Shown here: piece by piece, positions 47,090 through 59,719 of the stretch
Layout of the letters: the number at the start of each line of letters is the position of its first letter
Position numbering within the stretch: position 1 is the stretch's first letter
Source: Calliopsis andreniformis
Lineage: Eukaryota > Arthropoda > Insecta > Hymenoptera > Andrenidae
Direction of reading: 5' to 3'
Assembly: GCF_051401765.1 (NCBI RefSeq)
Contig: NC_135071.1
Location: forward strand, 8,100,961 to 8,164,960
DNA: 64,000 nt
Translations under genes and position numbers: made by a program
Notes under the pieces: model-generated
Told to the model about the DNA's origin: nothing
Databases searched by the model: none
What the model saw: only the letters and a program-made list of their open reading frames with translations

Positions 47090-48360
47090 ACATGGCGACC
47101 CTCGACGAAAGTAGAAATAGCCTTTAGGGTTGTCACGTACTTTATCCAGTTCCTGCCTACACGTTCTCCCCGCGACTCTTTCTCCTCAGTCGTGATAAGT
47201 TTTCGATGGAATTAAGGATCGTGTTCACAATGGAGATGGCCGCGGCCAGCGGCACCATCCTGATCCTCACAATAGATGTAAGATAGCCAGAATCCTTTCT
47301 ATTCCTGGAGCCATAGGAGTGTCCCATCGATAGATTTATTGTGGTTTCCTTGCCGGGGAGTTCCTCTTTTCCTTTCGTCCTCGGCTATCTGCAATCTATA
47401 TCGCCCTCTCCCCTCCTAGACGACGTTTCTTTCCTTTCCATCGATACTATCGCTATTGCAGCCGGGTGCATCCCCCTCGACCTAAACAAGACCAACTTCG
47501 AAAGCTACGTCCCAGAAAAGAGATCTGCAGAATTGACAAGTTTCGACTGTCCTCCCTTCCCAGCTCTCCTCTTACCCCTTTCCCCGACACTATTCTCCTT
47601 GGCTGCGTTCACCTAGAAGATCCCCACCCCGCGTGGATTATCTTTCTTTCTTCTGGCGATTTTTGCCACCCAGCTTCCACTTCTTCTCGCACTGTCTTTG
47701 CTCGAGATTTATCTCGAATGTTTTATAGCGCTTGATCCGTCGAAGAAGAGATGCTACGGAAGCGATCCCGCGAGAAAGAACGCGTTAACAGACGTTGATT
47801 CAGATAAGAGGCGTGAGCTAAACGGATCTGCTTGCCGGCCAGCGCGATAAAAAGGCCCGACGCGGTTCTTTGGCTACTGGAGCAAGAAACTGGGACCCAG
47901 ATGAAAGAGAAGACGATTGGTTACATAAAGTACATTGTGCAGCGATATTACGGAGAGAGGATAAGATGTTAGAAGTTTGTTGGTAAGGAAGGGAACGATA
48001 AAAAAAAGAGAAACATAGAAACTAGAGAGCTAGTTAATTTTTCCCAACTCCAATATAATCGCTCGTGAGAAGCAGAATTTTGCCAGTTCGATGCTTTTCA
48101 TCCTTCCCCGATCTAATCCAATCACTCACCCCATTCGTCAAGGGGTAAAACCATTCTACCACCCTTAAACCGAGGGTTGATTGTTCCACTCGCGATTCCT
48201 GGTTCTCCATTTTTCTCAAAAATACGCTGAAAATAGCCAGAACGGGCACCAATAGGGAACTTCCCTGCTCAAAATTTCCGCACAATTATGCTTATGTACC
48301 TCAACGGAGAAACGAGAAGTTCTCTCGGCGGAAAGTTCTGCATCGGAGTATGAAAAAAGT
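47090..48360. other. GC-rich islet, about 1.3 kb
   Basis: The largest GC-richer island in the window. Overlapping frames at 47341-47616 and 47466-47735 (plus) and 48034-48285 (minus) match no family I know. The patch at 47340-47710 is pyrimidine-rich on the plus strand. I see no start or splice signals that would assemble these frames into a gene. Confidence 0.35.
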
Positions 48361-50529
48361 TACCGGATAATAATGCGCGAATTTATAATTAAAACGATCA
48401 TTCGACCACTTTAAAAGGTGCTTTTCATACGCAGTTTCCATGGATATTTCAATTTCAGATTAACATTTACTCGGCCAACAAAGGACGATTATTTTTTATT
48501 GTAATAATTAGTCCCAAACTAAAATTCATAGTGTAAGAAATTATGTCCTTGGGGAAAGCTAGTAGATTTACTATTTAGCAAAAATGACCAAATTATTAAC
48601 AATAAGATAAGAATCAGGATTATTTCTTCCTTCCTTGAAGTATCCTTGAGAAAGAAGACTATACAAAAATATAAACAAAGATTTTAAAGAATTTATTTAT
48701 TAGAATTTAGTAGAATTAAACTTTAAACAACCATTCTTTAAACATATAAATCTACTCAAATTAGTTTAAGAGCTTAAGATTATCGTTACTCTACGTACAA
48801 TAACGTGTTTGTTAATAACCTGCTTGGGTGGATGCAATCTGAACAATAAAATGAATTAAATAGATACACAAACTATTATCTCCAGCCGAGACTTTTCACG
48901 CTCACATCTTTGACTCGGTACCATAAAAATTTCTGCACGACTGAGCTCGTATCGTGCTCTGAACGGGATAGACGGCTAGCTTTCGAGCTAAACGAGTTTC
49001 CGAACTTCATAGATAGCCGAAATGCTCCCTGCAAAATATATTTGAACACTACTATTGAAAACGCTCCAGCGAAACACCGATTGCTAAAATGTATCGAATC
49101 GGACCGAGGGCGTGTTTAAATCGTCTATTGAACCCATTCGGTTCGGCTGTTCAATTTTAAGCGTATTTACAGAATCATTCGAACTTCGTATTAGAACGTA
49201 ATTGGAAAAAGTGTAGGCGAAAATTGAACTCGTAATATACTTAAATAAGTAAATACTCGACGAATGTGATAAAATGAATGAAATTTACGAGGGAAATTTA
49301 CGTGTGGAATTACTCTTCCTGGGAGATTTATTTTAGCATGTTTTTGTGCGAATACGAGGTAACATTTCTAAATTTCGAAAAATGCGAGTCAGAAAGAAGG
49401 TACTGGCACTCCTTTCCTTACACGATTTTTAACACACTTGGATGTTAAACTAAGCTTACACATGTTCGCACATTTGCGTAACCGTGATCAAATTGATATC
49501 AGGTGACGCATTTAATAAATAAATATATGAGCAGTGATCAATAAACTGCGGACTTTTATGTAAGTGTATAGTTTCATAAACAGACTAAAAAACAGAGCCT
49601 AAATAAAAGTTTGTTGCATCCTTCACATACTGTATGTAGTTTGTATTTTCTATATGTTGCATATTTTTGCATTATGCGTTCTGTAACTTTCTATACACTG
49701 AAAATTCTCATAAATGCATCAAAATCCGCACTTTAATGATGAGTAACGTAGGAAAATGTTTGAATGTGACTGAATGTCCGAAAGATTCTTTAGCTGAAAT
49801 CCGAGTGTTGATTTTTAGTTCGAATGACTTTGCATGAGGTCCAATCTTTTTCTAAAAACTGAGTCGTTTACAACGTAGATCATTCATGTTTTTAAATTTT
49901 CTAAAAAAGAGATTGTAGTAGTGGGATTCTATATTCTATAATTTTTTTGAATTTTTCAAAACAAACACACAAAAATACTGCATGGAGTAAAATCGCTTAA
50001 AAATGATATAAAAGTATGAACAGGTGATACCTGAACCCCTCAGATGCTAAACCGATCATCTGCATAAAACAGAAAGTAAAGAAAGGTAATAATGAATAAT
50101 GTATCTTAAAATTCAGCTTGCAATAAGCAACGAAATTAATCTAATACTGAGATGTTTAAAAGATGATGGGTTTCGTTCCTAAAATATTGAACTCTTGATT
50201 CAGAACTCAAAATTTGACAAATTGACAAAAATCCATTAAACGTTATTTATTAACAATACATAGCTTTATTATTTTATGACAGTAGATCTAATTAGGCAGG
50301 TGAATCTTTGAATTTGTGAAAAATTATTAGTCATGTGTTTTGACGATGAAAAAGAAATTTTGTACAGAAATTGAAGTTGATCAGATTGACTCCCAAAAGA
50401 TCCATTAACATAAGTGATTCCGTTGCCACATTTTGTTTTACTAAAATAATTATTAATATTTTCCAGGAGCAATAAAACACGCAGAAAAATATTCATGTGA
50501 CTCAGTGATATCGTTTCTGTTCATTCACG
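48361..50529. other. AT-rich non-coding stretch
   Basis: AT-rich except for a short GC-richer patch at about 48890-49140 with a 69-codon frame of no recognisable family. No transposon or RNA gene is seen. Confidence 0.45.
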
Positions 50530-50850
50530 TGAGAATATTTGTGCTCTCACGGCGAATTTGAAAACAACTGGAAAAAGGCAAGGAATTTATGTCAGAACCC
50601 GAGGATTCGGGAAGGGGGTGGTGATGGCGGTGGTGATGTCCGGGGAATTTATTGGAACAGGCGAAAGCATGCTCGATGCACCGTGTTAATAGCCATTGGA
50701 AATAACGATATGCGTGGCCTCTGCCTAGTTCACCTCATCAAAATTCATCGACGAATATTATTTGTGTAAATCTTTGGTAAATGTCGTCGATAAATATTTG
50801 CCTGAATGCAAATTCGCAAACTCGCTGGGCGCGCAAGAATTAAACGATTT
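50530..50850. other. small GC-rich islet
   Basis: A GC-richer patch with a GGTGGTGATG/GGCGGTGGTGATG run at about 50617-50640 on the plus strand. The 76-codon frame at 50539-50769 reads that run as glycines and has no other support. Confidence 0.35.
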
Positions 50851-52379
50851 TGGGTAAAATATAGAATTGCATCATTTTGGGCTGATTATATTATTCATTT
50901 TAATAATAACATCGAAGCTTATTTTTGGGGTACATTTTCCACGCTGTCTGATTTATGTGTTTATTTATATCCTTAATACATTTATGAGCTTCTTAAAATG
51001 GAACTTTATGCCGTCTAAAAACAATTTACAAAATGAGTCAAAATATCATCTACATAAAGTCATTCAGAAAACAATAAAATAAATATCATAATATACGTTA
51101 AGTGGTTTAAAATAATTGCAGAGTACTGCAGTAGTAATTTTTTAGAGGATCTGCTTTACTCTTTAGAGTAAAATATGATGAATGTTGCTGTGACTTTGAC
51201 GTACGAAGCTCATTCTATTTTTAAGAAGATTACCGCGTTTCAAAAGCCTCTGTTTGTACGAAAAACAGTAATTTCATTTACGAAATGTTCTCAATATGGG
51301 CATTGTTACGTTTCACATGCGGGCGTGTTTTATGTTTCAAAACATGCGGGCGTAACTACAGAGCTGAATTGGAAACACTAATGTAATGAAAAAAAGTATT
51401 TGTAAACATTTGTTCCATTTTTACCATATTAAACGAGCTACAGGATTCGTTTCAATAATTTACGTTATAAATTCAGCTGGTATGATCAATTTCCCGTAGT
51501 TATTTGTAAACAGTTTCATAATATTCTATAATGTGAATAATTTCAGTCTGTTTCGTCAATAATAATTGGAATACAAATCAGGTCATCACTGGAAAACGTA
51601 ATTAACTCTTCCCATTCAATTAAATAATCTATTTATTTTATAGGATATCAAGAGTGTCGAGTATTATAGTATGTTGTATAAAATTTTGTATTATTTTTGT
51701 TTTTTATTTAATTATAAAATTATATATAAATAGTTCAAAGTATTCTATGTCTCCGACATCGTACAAGCGATTGATCTATAGTAATTACTCTATGTATCTT
51801 TAAAAATTCAAATATTTAGGTACATACACAGGCTTTCAAATTTTCAGGTACTACATTTGTCAAATTTTCAAAAATTTAAGTAAGTACATACTCAACAAAC
51901 TACATTTTTAATTCTCTGTGACCCGATTTTTTAATGAGCAAAAGAAATGATTATATCTGAAATTAGCAAGTATTGATCTACAGATATGAACTGAAAATCA
52001 ATTTGCAAATTCCAAGCCTTTTGTTATAAAAAAAGATTTATAATTTTAGAGCTATAACGTAAGCTATTTATATAATTACACATGTATGATTAAATTTTAC
52101 AAAAAAAAAAAATGTCATCAAATGACCTAAAAGTATAACAAGATCGATATATCGGTATAACTTTAAAATCATGCGGCGTTATAGAGGACTAAATACAGCT
52201 ACAACTTTATTAATTACTACTGTAACTGATTTTTCGAACAAATACAAGGAGAAGATTCCACAGAAATCGCACGAAGACTCATCTCGAAATGTTTCAAGTA
52301 ATTTCCTCGACCTTATTGTTAGCGAACTTGTGGCTATTTCTAAACGATTTATGCGCCTTAATCGTAGCCGAATGAATAA
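50851..52379. other. AT-rich non-coding stretch
   Basis: Very AT-rich. The segment 51790-51900 holds loose TTTCAAATTTTCAGGTAC-type units like the other degenerate AT repeats. No gene is supported. Confidence 0.45.
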
Positions 52380-52855
52380 CAATATTTCGAGCGGAAAGTG
52401 ACGCACGCGTCTTTCGCGGAGCGTCGACAAAGCCAGCAATCGGTGTTTTTGTGTCACGAGCAGTGGCTGCGTGCTTTTTCGAGGGTTGAAGGGGTTGCTG
52501 GCAAGTGCTCTCCTCTCGTCAAGCTCCACTTGCTAACGAACACCCGGATTGCCATTAAGCCGCTTCGCACGACTGCCGATGCACGTGCACGCGACATGCG
52601 TGAATTCGCGATCGCCTCCTGCCCCGGAAATTGAGCTCGGGGAATTTTTTTCGAAGCAAACAAGAGTCGCGATCGAGTTCCTGCACGCGAAAGAGAATTG
52701 GAAAACAGGGTGCAACGCTTTGTTTCACGTCTTTTGCCCCGCGAGCGGAACCATCAGGCATCTTAAATGTGGCAAACTTTCAATTGGTTCGAAAGCAATT
52801 TCGAAAAACAGATGGGGATGAAAGAAAAAGGAATGTTATTTGTAGACTATGAATG
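52380..52855. other. GC-rich islet
   Basis: A strongly GC- and CpG-rich islet with up to seven overlapping open frames across both strands and all phases between 52179 and 52852. That pattern indicates stop-poor, non-coding DNA. A candidate conserved element. Confidence 0.4.
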
Positions 52856-53280
52856 TGTATAATTTATGGGAAATCTGAATGTGTATGAAAATATAGTTGC
52901 ATTTTTCATGCAGAAATGTATTGGATAACAAAAATATTTATAATATAAAACGGTATCTCTATTTAAGCATAGACGAGAAACTTTTTGTTGCTGTTTCATA
53001 CATCGTGAAACAGTTGCTGCTTGCTGGTGAATCTCTCTTAAAGTTTCTTTGATTCATTCATGAGATCAATGATGAAATTATTTTTGAATACATACGCTTA
53101 AAATCATTTTACCCGTTCTGTGCTTTGGCGCGATGTAACTATCATTTTGCGACACATTAAAGATTTAATCAGACTTGATATTGGGTCGCGAACATAATTT
53201 GGGAAACGCCGATGTATATGGTCCATTCGACGCCAACTCAATCGCTTTTATACTGAATACAAAAGTCCCTTTCGATTCAA
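52856..53280. other. AT-rich spacer
   Basis: Nothing identifiable before the inverted-repeat structure that follows. Confidence 0.4.
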
Positions 53281-53440
53281 TTTTTTTAATTCACGAACGC
53301 TCAAAAACTGTAATTAGAGCGTGCCGTCAAACCCAACAGTGTAACTTAATTGACAGCACGTACTTGAATCTGGGCTCACCGTGACATTTATCAGCGTGCC
53401 TTAACTACAGTTTTTGAGTGTCCGCAAATTAAAAAGGACG
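53281..53440. repeat. nested inverted repeats
   Basis: Outer arms, about 53281-53325 and 53392-53440, pair imperfectly around a perfect 13-bp core: CTCAAAAACTGTA (53300-53312) against TACAGTTTTTGAG (53406-53418). Inside the loop, GTGCCGTCAA (53321-53330) pairs with TTGACAGCAC (53350-53359) with one mismatch. The overall form, about 160 bp and hairpin-like, suggests a small foldback MITE. No target duplication is evident. Confidence 0.6.
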
Positions 53441-54329
53441 TATCTTTTTCGAATCTTTTGACATTTGAGGTGAGTTTCAAATATGCAAAACAAGAATATA
53501 TTTAGTTCTTTTATTGGATTGAAGAACTATTTTCGGAATATGAAAAAAATTTATTCAGATATGTACATCCTTCAAGATTTACAGAAAAAATGCTGAATTT
53601 TGTATCTTTAATAGTTTCGGAGATATAAATTCAAACGTTAAGGCAGTTGTTAAAATCGGTAAAAACTGTAAACTTTGGGGGCTTGTAGCCAAGTACTAGT
53701 TGAGTGGTCCAGTGAGAATAGACCATAGCATAACAATTATTAAAATAAATTTTATAAAATTCTACAAATATAGTTCAAAAACAGAAATTTGAACCAGTCC
53801 CTAGTTTATCAAACAACATCCAACCCTGGAAACCCCAACCCTAACCCTAAGGACCCAAAGGGATACAGAAAGGTTTTTTCTGAAACTCCCTCAGTTATTT
53901 TTAATTCCAATTATTTTTGTAAAAAATTTCATCACAAAAATTTCCATCACTTCATTTCAATTCGACTATATTGAGAAATGCAGGTACCTGCTTTATGATT
54001 CCAATATTGATTTATGATGAATGAGAAGATATAACTCAAGCTTTTCTACAGTAAATAATTAAAAAGTGCTAAAATCTCCCTTAAAAATATCTTTTCATAC
54101 AAATATGGACATTTCAAACTACTTGGCGATCAGAAAAGGAAGACCACAGCTCGAAAAAGATCAAATACAGAAACTGTACTAGGAACCAGTAGAACACTAG
54201 ACCTAAACTAAACACTTAACCTATCCCAAAGGACCTACTTACACGAACCTACTAGGAACTTACAAAAAGTTCCAAAAACCAATTCTTCAACTTCAGATTC
54301 AACTCAAACAACGATAAACTCAATTCCAC
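53441..54329. other. AT-rich spacer
   Basis: Non-coding. A short AACCCTAACCCTAAGG phrase at about 53833 has only two telomere-like units and is not treated as telomeric. Confidence 0.45.
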
Positions 54330-54840
54330 TCTGTTCCTGTAGTCACAGGTCATAGAGCCTCGCTTTCCACTTAGGAGACGTGCTGTAATCAAGCAACCGA
54401 TCGGAACGTTTCTCGCGAGTCTCGCAGCAAGGTGCAACGCTCCTGCGATGAGCTGGCAGAGCGTGATTCATCGTCGACAGGACCAGGAGAGACATAGCTG
54501 CTGGTTCCGTCTCTCGAATACGGAATTCATTCTCCAGTCGGGGACAAATTCCGCAGTAGCTGGTATTAATTCGTTTGTACCGCAAATGCAACGCTCTCCT
54601 AGCATCCGCGTAAAACATCGGTGCGAAATTGTAGAGCCCCTAGTTGCGGCGGTACTGAGAAATATAAGTATAGTCGAAGGACGCAGCAAGGAGCACGGAT
54701 TATAATGGAGCTACGTATAATGAGTTTTCTTCTCGGGCATTGTTTTGCCCCGAGTAATTTCGCGAGCTTCGTACGTACATATCTTTGCGTGAATGCACAG
54801 TGTTCCGAAATTGTCTGTCCGCAAAAAAAATTCTAACCAT
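54330..54840. other. GC-rich islet
   Basis: A GC- and CpG-rich patch with reciprocal open frames on both strands (54343-54618 and 54468-54689 minus; 54448-54705 plus). No domain is recognised. Confidence 0.35.
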
Positions 54841-55179
54841 TCCTGATTAGAATATTTAAGTTCCTGAATTCTTAAAGATCCTTATTGTAAATGTTATTTG
54901 TACGTAAAAATTGTTGAAATAGAATAATTTGAAATATTCTGAAGTCATAAAGAGAAGAATTAACGAAAGCTTAATCCTCAATATGAATATTAAGTTGTAT
55001 TCAATTGTTTATACGCTTCTAAAACGTAATAAATAGAAATTTTTAAAGAGACACCTGTATTCGAAAAATGTAGAATTGCTGTGCAAGGTTGCTGATAGGG
55101 ATAGAAATCCATAGTGCTGCCTCAAAAGTTCTGTCTGGTGAGTTGGGTAGCTAATCACAGGCATGACTAATTACACCCA

Positions 55180-55650
55180 TGCACAGTATGTGGCTGAGAA
55201 TACACGCAGAGTCAGTTTTTCACGCCTCTAGCTTCCCTTTGCGTTTTTCTCGCTACTTTCATTGCCTTGCTGTTCTTTTCTTATTCCTCGTTGTTTTTCT
55301 TGCTCGTTTAGTTGCACTTGCTGATTTTTTTCACTCATTTCGTTCCTCTTCGTTGCGCGCACCCCTTACTGCGCTCTAATTTTGCCCTGGCCTCGTTTAC
55401 TCTGCTCCAAGCTCTCTGTTTATACTTGTTGTGTCTCCGACTTGTTCTTAGCAATCGTTTTTCCCTAACTTGCATTGCTCCTTTGTTGCCTTTGGCTACT
55501 TCATTTGCTTCTGTCCTTTATTTAACTCTCATTTTCATCCTTTGTATTACGCAATTACTTTTTCTTGTTTCTTTGAGTTTCCTTCAATTTCATATTCCTG
55601 GTCGGTCTGGTAGTATTTTGCTTAATGTTTCGAATGTACCTTTTTAGTTT
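55180..55650 (-). other. strand-asymmetric block, coding-like on the minus strand
   Basis: The plus strand is rich in T and C and poor in A and G for about 470 bases, so the minus strand is rich in A and G. On the minus strand short frames in different phases read as hydrophilic, basic peptides, for example one ending SSEKNAKGS before a TAG and another containing HNKYKQRAWSRVNEARAKL, separated by stops and frame changes. This pattern fits a decayed coding sequence such as a retroelement gag-like region. It could also be a composition-biased non-coding RNA exon. No motif identifies it, and the plus-strand frames (55179-55379, 55312-55647) are its hydrophobic shadow. Confidence 0.3.
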
Positions 55651-57579
55651 CGCTTAATATTGTTTTTATTCTTCCGTACTTTTTACCTCTTTCCGGCCAA
55701 ATGTAATGACGGAAACTAGGTTTGCGATGGAACGTGACTTTCTCGCTGTTTTTTAAATGAGAAATTTACATTTCACTTGTTTAAAGCCGAGAACTCGTTT
55801 TCTGTAAGGAAAGTTTAATTAGTGCGTAATGGGCATACATTTTCTTCTTTGGACTTTTCTGTCTCAGTATTTGAGCTTGTCTGAATATTTAAACTTTAAT
55901 TAAATTACCACGTATAATAAATAGTTGCACCTGTACTATAAGAAAGAGTTTTAAAATTAGAATATTAAACTTTTAAAATTAAAAGTACAATAAAATAACA
56001 ACGGCTATTCTCTTCCTTAGTACCTAATTACTATTCATTACTGTACCCATTCATCAATCATTTATTTGGCTCTCTTAGCTACTTACTTAGCGAAGTCGCA
56101 TGCAGTCCTCTCAATATTAGGAAAATATTGCAAGATTTCTGTTCTTCAGATTTGTACGAAAATTAAAATTCTCAGTAACTCAATTTTATTTATTATTTCC
56201 AAATAGTCAAGAGAAGCAATTTCTCAATTACAACAACTTCATTATTAGCCCCTCAAATTTGTATTTAATTTGACTGAGTATGAGAGTCAACATTTTTCTT
56301 TACTCATTTTCCATAGTTTCTCTGTCCTGATTTCCACTGTCTTCCCATTCCCTTTACATTTGCAATTTCCTCGCCAACAACAGCGCGTTCACAGGTCAAA
56401 GAACGGTGTGGGCGGCTGGTATCTCATTGTTTAATACAAATGCAACGATATTAAACACATAAATCCCAGTAATGAGAAACCGGTGCTCCGGTAATAAAAG
56501 CCACAACGCGCTGATTGGTAATTTTCGAATTATCGCTGCGAAATTGAATGTAGGAATCCATGGGACGAGAACTTGTATTTCGATTATTAGAAACGAGAAC
56601 TCGCGATCAGCGGTTTTCGAATTCAATTGCACCTTTGTTAGCTCCAGCCAGATTTACGACGTAAATTTTTAATTATCTAGGTGACATTAATCTTTCAGAA
56701 AAATTACAGTTTGTCGTAGGCAGGTGTTCTGATAAATGAACCAGAGAAGTTTCGAAAGAATAATACAGTGACCAATAAAAGATTGCAGATGCTTATGCAT
56801 TCATAGAAAATTTCAATAAAACGAAGAAAAGTGCAGAATACCTACACATATATAATTGGCAAACCTATATGAAATATACACAGTAAAGTATTATTCGTCT
56901 CCCAGGAGAAGTCTCTGGAAAGACATTGCCTCTAATGTTGAAGTCTCCATCGAGAGCATAAAATAAATCTCTATTCATAAGATTCGTAGATAATATTAAC
57001 AACTTTTTCTGTTTTATGGAGTCTACTGGAATTATAATGGATAAAACCATTAACCTTAAGATTCATAATAAAGATTCTGTTCACGATATAAGTGTGATTT
57101 CTTAAATTATTCAGTTTCGCGCATTTAGAGCTAAAAGAGCTATAAATTATCATAATAACTTAGAAATTCTAGGCTACTTTAGACTACTAGCTTTTACTTT
57201 TTAGTCCTTGCATTTGAGAGGAGATAAGATTTTTACCAGAGATTACTTCTCTATTGACATGAATCGCTCAGACATCAAACTAATTACAGTAGAGAAAATT
57301 AACGATGCAAAAAACAATTTATCTTTTATTTTACAACTATGTTAATAATTTATTCTGCATTTTAAATTCCAGAATTTAAAGAATTAAAAAATTGTAAAAA
57401 TATTATTCAGCAACTATACACGCTTTCATTATTTCTTTTATGTGAAACTGAAAATAATAAATGCTCTCGTCTAATTTCAAAATGCTTCTTATATCCCAAG
57501 ATAATTCATTCGTTTATTATCCACAGTTTTCTCAAGAATAATTCATAAAAACTATCCATCTCTATTTCGTTCCCCGTCA
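55651..57579. other. AT-rich non-coding stretch
   Basis: AT-rich except for a mildly GC-richer part at about 56390-56660 with reciprocal short frames. No gene or repeat is identified. Confidence 0.45.
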
Positions 57580-58312
57580 TATTGGAGCATACTCGCATTT
57601 TATCTGCAGCTCTGCATAATTAAAGTTGTGTAACAAATCCGTGCATCCACACTGTAAACGGTGTGAGCTTGTTACGCGAAACAGCAAGTGCTTCCAGTTC
57701 AGCAGACGTTTCGCTCATGTTCGGATGATGACCGAAGCAAGCGGCTAAGGAGTCGACTGAACAACGAGACGAGGCAAATAAGGGGTGAGCTGAGCGTGGG
57801 AGGCAAGTAACAAGGGTCAGTGTAAATGAGAGAGCGGGTCGGAGCTTTATCCGGTTAATTAACTGCTTGGAATTGCTGGCTTCTACGATACGCATGAATT
57901 TACTGCCAATTTCCAGCAATATTCTCAATTAGGATTGAACGCGTCCACGCAAATTGTTACGGCCTCCGACTCAATCAGCTGCCGATCGCTATGCCAGAAA
58001 TTTACGCGGCACTCCCTCTCCTTCTCACCCTCTCTGCCTGCAACCCTCCTCCCCCGCGACTACGATTAATAAATCCTCCGCTCGACGATTCGTATCAGAG
58101 GCTGATTCGGTTTATGACATGCCGAATTTACTCGCTGACAAACTGTGTTTATCTTGCCTGGAGCCAGGCGATCAAACAGCTGGATCGAAGAATGGGAAGT
58201 CACGCTCACACCTCTGTATGCCCAAAGCACTCGTTACGTTTAATGCGGTCGATCTTCGAGTGATTGGCAAGTATTATAAACAGCGAGAAAAGCGTGGCAA
58301 GCGTGTGAATTG
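57580..58312. other. GC-rich islet
   Basis: A GC-richer patch with reciprocal frames (57620-57928 minus; 57954-58379 and 57991-58263 plus). The 141-codon plus frame runs into the 90-bp tandem repeat and has no recognisable domain. Confidence 0.35.
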
Positions 58313-58566
58313 TGTAATTAGGATTTCGTATATTTTGATAAAGGTGAGAAGGTTTTGGGAATGGAAGATATTAAAATAATGACTAATTAGGATTTCCTAT
58401 TTTGTAATTAGGATTTTCTATATTTTGATAAAGGTGAGAAGGTTTTGGGAATGGAAGATATTAAAATAATGACTAATTAGGATTTCCTATTTTGTAATTA
58501 GGATTTTCTATATTTTGATAAAGGTGAGAAGGTTTTGGGGATGGAAGATATTAAAATAATGACTAA
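58313..58566. repeat. 90-bp tandem repeat, about 2.8 copies
   Basis: Copies of a unit containing GATAAAGGTGAGAAGG and ATTAAAATAATGACTAA restart at 58321, 58411 and 58501, so the period is exactly 90 bp. Copies differ by only one to a few bases, so the array is young and likely variable in copy number. The unit contains stop codons in the frame that enters it, so it is not a coding repeat. Confidence 0.95.
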
Positions 58567-59314
58567 GTAAATAACTTAGTAGATGAGTGTAGGTGTTTTG
58601 TTGAAGAGAATTTTTAGATTCTTTTTTTTATGTTTAAATTACTCGTACTATTTTATTTAAGCGTGTTGACTTATACATGTATACATGAAGATATATACAG
58701 GTGCATATGAATTTGATACGTGCATGCTCCATGTTGTATTCTGAATTTCTGAATACAAAACAAAACACTATGCATTTTCAAGTCACGCATTTTTATTCTG
58801 CACATATTAACATTCGAAATTTGTAACCTCTATACTTTATCATAGAATTACATTTTATTATACATTCGTTTTTCAGGGAAGTGTTCCTTCAATTCAATCT
58901 TCTTTTATCAAAAATACAGTTTCTATCTTGCAGTTTTTAATTAAGGTATGAACTAAAATTCTTGAAAAATAAAACATACGTTCTTTTCCTTCATAATCAC
59001 AAATCTTAAGGACATTGTCGACAGCTTTAAATCAATTTCAATAGTCAATTTGCCTAATAATCAGCCAATTTATGTATTCTACCTTTAATTGGTAAGTAAG
59101 ATTAACTCGAATAAATAAGTAGGGAAAAAACTGCTGAGTCTTCAAGTAGAAATAGCAAGTACATAGTCAAACACACTGAAACCAAAACGAAGTGTCTTTG
59201 GCCTGTGCCTACTGACCACTCGAAAATGTGGTTCAGAATCGTGTGATAGCTTGTATTTATTCAATCAAAAGTATAATGTTCCCTCTTACACTTGCTCATT
59301 TATGCAATTATACA
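58567..59314. other. AT-rich spacer
   Basis: Non-coding AT-rich sequence. No feature is supported. Confidence 0.45.
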
Positions 59315-59719
59315 AGGTATTCCAGAACTGATCGTACAAACGAAAAGGTAGTGAGTCTACGTGAAAAAGTGAGTCAAAAATACACAATAAAATTTTTTCA
59401 TATCGTTGCCTCGTTTTCGAGAAAATTGAGTTTCAATTACGATGTACTTTCATATGGCTGTAGGTGCTTGAAGAGTACACCATTTAAGAGAAACACTTAC
59501 AGTCTCACCATTGACTGTCTCTACGATAAGCTAAAAGCATTCCCCTTTTCTCATTTACCTATCACTCAAATGCCTAAAACTAAATTTCGGTACACTCGTC
59601 CTTAGCTATAATTTCTCGAAAACGAAACATGATATTAAAAAATTTTACTGTATATTTTTGTCTCATGTTTTCATGTAAACTCATCCCCTTCCCGTTTGTA
59701 CCACTAGTTCTGGGACACT
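59315..59719. mobile_element. MITE-like TIR element, about 405 bp
   Basis: The two ends are inverted repeats of roughly 115 bp. Shared blocks, read inward from each end, are CCAGAACT, GTACAAACG, ATGAGT or GTGAGT, CAAAAATA, TAAAATTTTTT and TCGTTTTCGAGAAA. The left arm is about 59315-59425 and the right about 59605-59719. The 180-bp interior has no transposase motif; the open frame at 59228-59605 is incidental. The element is non-autonomous, and its superfamily and target duplication cannot be settled from this copy. Confidence 0.85.

Noticed and set aside
53830..53850. Telomere-like CCCTAACCCTAA
   Set aside because: Only two units, and the usual insect telomere unit is CCTAA. No array.
55179..55647. 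Hydrophobic plus-strand frames resembling a membrane protein
   Set aside because: T- and C-rich DNA encodes L, F, S and P by default; there is no conserved pattern, and the minus strand looks more coding-like.
57954..58379. 141-codon plus-strand frame
   Set aside because: It runs into the first unit of the 90-bp non-coding repeat and shows no domain.
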